From: Spirochaetota bacterium
GTDB lineage: Bacteria; Spirochaetota; Spirochaetia; Treponematales; Breznakiellaceae
Length of the DNA stretch: 27,077 nt
Direction: 5' to 3'
NCBI GenBank assembly: GCA_023406985.1
Contig: JAEXTK010000260.1
Location: 1-27,077, forward strand
Shown: one piece after another, positions 24,429 to 27,077 of the stretch
How the letters are laid out: each line of letters begins with the position of its first letter
How positions within the stretch are numbered: position 1 is the first letter of the stretch
Position numbers and translations under genes: made by a program
The notes under the pieces: model-generated
The model's database searches: none
Told to the model about the DNA's origin: nothing
What the model saw: the letters and a program-made list of their open reading frames with translations, nothing else

Positions 24429-24474
24429 GATCATCTTTATGATCGCTCCATCAGGGCACCGATAGAATTCGGTG
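24429..24474 (-). promoter_or_regulatory. Two small inverted repeats upstream of SRPBCC copy 1
   Basis: GATCAT-cttt-ATGATC (24429-24444) and CACCGA-tagaat-TCGGTG (24457-24474) are exact 6-bp inverted repeats in the 57-nt, AT-richer gap between the two paralogues. They could be operator half-sites or a weak transcription stop; neither can be assigned. Confidence 0.35.
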
Positions 24475-24481
24475 AAAACGC

Positions 24482-25234
24482 TCAATCGATGGCGTCGTCG
24501 GACTTTCGGTAGCCGGGAATGGCCTCTACCTGCGCGTTCTTCGCCGCCGCGGCCTTATACTCCGGCCACCGGCGCAGCGCCTCGTGGTAGCCGTCGAGCA
24601 CGGACGCGCAGAGCTCGCGCTCGCCGACCATGCGCATCACGGTCAATTGGAAGGGATACTTCTTCTTCACGAGGCCGTCGTTGACGTGGCGCACGAGGAC
24701 CCGGCTCTCGCCGCCCTCCGAGACGTCTTCAAGATACCAGGACCCGTTCGTCGTGCCGACCGATCCGTCCGAATCGACGAAATGCCACGCGAGGCGCCAC
24801 GCGCGCGGCAGGCCGGAATCGTCCGGCTCGATGGTGGTGGCGAAGATGGAGGTGAAGGCGAAGCCGAGTATCTTCACCTCGAAGCGCTGGCGCATCGCGG
24901 GGACGCCGTCCGCGGTCGTGAAGTGGTCCACCGCCGCGAGGTGGGGCACGAAATCGACGTACGAGGCCGAATCGAGGAGCACGGTCTTGTAGGCTTCCAA
25001 GGGTATCGGAAAGACCGCGACGACCTCCGTCGAGCTCCGGACCCACTTCAGGCCGCCGGAGGCGACGGTCCGCATGTCGACGCGCACGGCCCGCGGCGCG
25101 GCCGGAGGCAGGGCGAAGGCGGCCGGAGCCGCGAGGAGCGCCGCCAAGACGGAGAGCAGGAAGGGAGGGAGCCGCCGCGGCCCCGCCCGGCGACGACTGG
25201 ATTTTACCTGGACGTCTTCGTATCTTCGAAGCAT
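24482..25234 (-). CDS. Secreted SRPBCC/START-like protein (copy 2)
   Basis: A 250-aa protein whose signal peptide has a long basic n-region (MLRRYEDVQVKSSRRR), then PPFLLSVLAALLAAPAAFA and a cut near AFA. The mature domain aligns with the neighbouring paralogue: VAVFPIPLEAYKTVLLDS, AMRQRFEVKILGFAFTS, WRLAWHFVDSDGSVGTT, LVRHVNDGLVKKKYPFQ and RELCASVLDGYHEALRR. The ATG at 25234 is chosen because GGAG (25240-25243 on the + strand coordinates) lies 6 nt upstream; the longer frame to 25576 is antisense to the HD gene. The start codon shares bases with the divergent HD start. A periplasmic hydrophobic-ligand-binding role is inferred from fold and signal only. Confidence 0.8.
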   Translation of the reverse strand: MLRRYEDVQVKSSRRRAGPRRLPPFLLSVLAALLAAPAAFALPPAAPRAVRVDMRTVASGGLKWVRSSTEVVAVFPIPLEAYKTVLLDSASYVDFVPHLAAVDHFTTADGVPAMRQRFEVKILGFAFTSIFATTIEPDDSGLPRAWRLAWHFVDSDGSVGTTNGSWYLEDVSEGGESRVLVRHVNDGLVKKKYPFQLTVMRMVGERELCASVLDGYHEALRRWPEYKAAAAKNAQVEAIPGYRKSDDAID

Positions 25235-26048
25235 GAAATCTCCAAAAGAACTGTCTCTCGATCGTAAACTCCTGGCCGCGGTGGAGGCCCTCGATCCCGC
25301 CGGCCGCGCGGTGAAGATCACCGAGCTCTTGCTCGCCGATCCGGAAATCCACGCGATGCAGGAATACGCGAACAACGTCTCCATCAAGCGGCTCGGGTAC
25401 AACGACCACGGCCCGGTGCATATGCGCAAGGTCGCGCTCAACGCGACGGTGATGATGGGCCTGCTCAAGCAGGCCGGCATCAAGACGAGCCTGGAAACCG
25501 AGGAAGTCGGCGACTTCGAGGACGGCCTCGTCGCGGTGCTCCTCGCTTCCTTCCTCCACGACCTCGGCATGACCATCGGCCGGCAGGACCACGAGCTCCA
25601 CAGCGCCTATCTCGCGTATCCTATCCTGGATCGGCTCCTTCGTGAAGTGTACGGCGAAGACCTGCCGCGCCGCGTCGTGATCCGGTCGCTCGCCACGGAA
25701 GGCATCGTCGGCCACATGGGCGGCCGCAAGATCCACTCGCTTGAGGCCGGCGTGATCCTCCTGGCCGACGGCTGCGACATGGAGAAGGGCCGCGCCCGCA
25801 TCCCCATCTCCCTCGGGAACGAGCCCCGCGCCGGCGACATCCACAAGTATTCGGCCAACTCCATAGAGGGCGTGCGGCTCTCCGCGGGGACGGAGAAGCC
25901 CATCCGCATCGACGTGACCATGTCGAGCGAGGTCGGTTTCTTCCAGGTGGAAGAAGTCCTCATGGGCAAGGTCTCGGCGAGCACCGCGAAGAACCACATC
26001 GAACTGTACGCGGGCGTCCAGCAGGGCGAGACGAAGCGCTATCTCTGA
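25233..26048 (+). CDS. HD-domain phosphohydrolase
   Basis: A 271-aa cytosolic metal-dependent hydrolase. Seen: DHGPVHMRKV with His63, FLHDLGM with the His109-Asp110 HD pair, DHELHSAY (His120, His123), IVGHMGG (His161) and LADGCDMEKG (Asp179, Asp182), which is the full metal-ligand order of HD phosphohydrolases. The last 80 residues, including PIRIDVTMSSEVGFFQVEEVL, form a separate small domain. The start is placed at ATG 25233 from the beginning of recognisable protein; it has no clear ribosome site, but TATCTT at 25221-25226 could be a -10 for a leaderless transcript. It overlaps head-to-head with copy 2 of the SRPBCC pair. The substrate (nucleotide, cyclic nucleotide or other phosphoester) is unknown. 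Confidence 0.82.
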   Translation: MKSPKELSLDRKLLAAVEALDPAGRAVKITELLLADPEIHAMQEYANNVSIKRLGYNDHGPVHMRKVALNATVMMGLLKQAGIKTSLETEEVGDFEDGLVAVLLASFLHDLGMTIGRQDHELHSAYLAYPILDRLLREVYGEDLPRRVVIRSLATEGIVGHMGGRKIHSLEAGVILLADGCDMEKGRARIPISLGNEPRAGDIHKYSANSIEGVRLSAGTEKPIRIDVTMSSEVGFFQVEEVLMGKVSASTAKNHIELYAGVQQGETKRYL

Positions 26049-26056
26049 GCCCGAGG

Positions 26057-26073
26057 GCGCCGATTCCCGGCGC
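26057..26073 (+). terminator. Small GC hairpin after the HD gene
   Basis: GCGCCG (26057-26062) pairs with CGGCGC (26068-26073) around ATTCC, 8 nt after the HD stop. It is short and has no T-run, so it is at best a weak terminator. Confidence 0.3.
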
Positions 26074-26118
26074 AGAGCGTAGCCTCGTGCCGCTCCGGCG
26101 TGGTAGTTTCTTCCCACT

Positions 26119-26400
26119 ATGCTCAAGAACAACGAATACTTCGATGGCAAGGTGAAGTCCATCGGCTTCGATACGGACGGCGGCAAGGCCACCGTGGGCG
26201 TCATGGAGGCGGGCGAATACGAATTCGGCACCGCCGGGGCCGAGCTCATGACGGTAGTCGCGGGGTCGCTCACCGTGCAGCTGCCGGGGTCGGCCGCATG
26301 GCGGACCTTCTCGGCCGGGGAGGAATTCCGGGTGGCGGCCGACAGCAAATTCCGCCTCAAGGTCGCGGAGAACGCCGCGTACCTCTGCCGCTACCTCTAG
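26119..26400 (+). CDS. ppnP: Pyrimidine/purine nucleoside phosphorylase, PpnP family
   Basis: A 93-aa single-domain cupin of the PpnP (YaiE, DUF1255) family, which in E. coli splits several nucleosides with phosphate to give the base and ribose-1-phosphate. Seen: NEYFDGKVKSIGF at the N-terminus, TVGVMEAGEYEFGT, the turn AELMTVVAGSLTVQLPGS, FSAGEEFRVAADSKFRLKV and the ending YLCRYL, all characteristic, at the usual length of about 94 aa. No convincing ribosome site precedes the ATG; the 70-nt gap upstream holds only the small GC hairpin. It lies 11 nt before the HAD gene and they are probably co-transcribed, which would fit nucleoside or sugar-phosphate turnover. Confidence 0.92.
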   Translation: MLKNNEYFDGKVKSIGFDTDGGKATVGVMEAGEYEFGTAGAELMTVVAGSLTVQLPGSAAWRTFSAGEEFRVAADSKFRLKVAENAAYLCRYL

Positions 26401-26411
26401 AGCCCGCCCGG

Positions 26412-27074
26412 ATGCCCATGAAGACCGAAGCCGTCATCTTCGACATGGACGGAGTCCTGGTCGATTCCGAATGGTTCATCGCCGAAGCCGCCCGCCGGAT
26501 GTTCGCCGAGACCCACGGCGCGGAGGTGAAGCACGAGGATTTCCTCCCCTTCGTCGGCCGCGGCGAGAACCTCTTCCTCGGCGGCGTGGCGGAGAAGTAC
26601 GGGATCGCCGCCTTCGACGTGGAGCGGGACAAGGCCCGTACCTACGCCGTCTTCATCGAGATCGTGCGCGGGAAGCTCAAGGAGCTGCCGGGCGCGTCGG
26701 CCTTCGTGGCCGCGTGCAGGGCGAAGGGCCTCAAGACCGCGCTCGCCACGAGCACGGACAAGATCAAGATGGAGGCGAACCTCCGGGAGATCGGCCTGGA
26801 CGGGGACGCGTTCCTGGCGAAGGTGAACGGCCTGGACGTGGAGCGGAAGAAGCCCTTCCCCGACATCTTCCTGGAGGCCGCCCGGCGCGTGGGCGCGCGG
26901 AGCGAGGCCTGCTGGGTGGTGGAGGATTCCACGAGCGGCGTCAGGGCCGCGAAGGCCGCGGGCATGCGCTGCCTGGCCCTGCTCACGACCTTTCCGGAGG
27001 CGGAACTCCGCGAAGCGGGCGCCGACGCGTTCGCGCGGAACCTCGCCGAAGCGGACGTCGCCCTCTTCGCCTAG
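26412..27074 (+). CDS. HAD-superfamily phosphatase/phosphomutase, beta-phosphoglucomutase-like
   Basis: A 220-aa HAD hydrolase of subfamily I with a helical cap. Seen: motif I FDMDGVLVDSE (nucleophile Asp11, acid/base Asp13), motif II ALATSTDK, a Lys in the KKPFPDIF segment (motif III) and motif IV VVEDSTSGVRAAKAAG. The complete set predicts an active sugar-phosphate phosphatase or phosphomutase. The start may be ATG 26412 or 26418; neither has a strong ribosome site. It follows ppnP by 11 nt. A ribose- or deoxyribose-phosphate substrate would fit that neighbour, but it is only a guess. The stop codon falls 3 nt before the window end, so the gene is complete. Confidence 0.9.
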   Translation: MPMKTEAVIFDMDGVLVDSEWFIAEAARRMFAETHGAEVKHEDFLPFVGRGENLFLGGVAEKYGIAAFDVERDKARTYAVFIEIVRGKLKELPGASAFVAACRAKGLKTALATSTDKIKMEANLREIGLDGDAFLAKVNGLDVERKKPFPDIFLEAARRVGARSEACWVVEDSTSGVRAAKAAGMRCLALLTTFPEAELREAGADAFARNLAEADVALFA

Positions 27075-27077
27075 GGC

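Overview
The window is high-GC, densely coded DNA from a Gram-negative (diderm) bacterium: it has a TolC-type outer-membrane factor, a periplasmic lipoprotein and several Sec signal peptides. There is no rRNA, tRNA, IS element, CRISPR array or phage gene. The fused E1 and the SorE/SrlD-like enzymes made me think of high-GC Spirochaetota, but nothing here settles the taxonomy.

Left block, + strand (1-10374): a catabolic cluster. It opens with the C-terminal part of a dihydrolipoamide acyltransferase (E2), then dihydrolipoamide dehydrogenase (E3), a fused alpha-beta thiamine-diphosphate E1, a PHP-domain protein, a SrlD-like SDR dehydrogenase with an unexplained N-terminal extension, and an FGGY sugar kinase. 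After a structured spacer comes a SorE-like zinc alcohol dehydrogenase. The reading is a polyol/ketose oxidation and phosphorylation route tied to a lipoate-dependent 2-oxoacid (or hydroxyketone) dehydrogenase complex. The E2-E3 and E3-E1 spacers carry related hairpins with constant loops and changing stems.

Middle block, - strand (23449 down to 10408): one tightly packed operon with a good sigma70-like promoter at 23679-23707. In transcription order it encodes TolC, an HlyD-type adaptor, a C39-peptidase ABC exporter, a second large ABC protein (these three look like the NHLM bacteriocin export set), a LivJ-like binding lipoprotein, two family-3 solute-binding proteins, a DAACS-type symporter and a D-Ala-D-Ala ligase-like ATP-grasp enzyme. 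Neighbouring genes overlap or are at most 25 nt apart. No precursor peptide or RiPP maturase is visible. The ligase has lost D-Ala-site residues and the symporter has lost its acidic-substrate Arg and NMDGT motif. This suggests an amino-acid capture, ligation and export system, and it is the best candidate here for something undescribed.

Right block: two tandem secreted SRPBCC/START-like paralogues (- strand), then on the + strand an HD-domain phosphohydrolase whose start codon overlaps the divergent one, a PpnP-type nucleoside phosphorylase and a HAD phosphatase. The longest stretch without a gene is 23450-23713 (264 nt).
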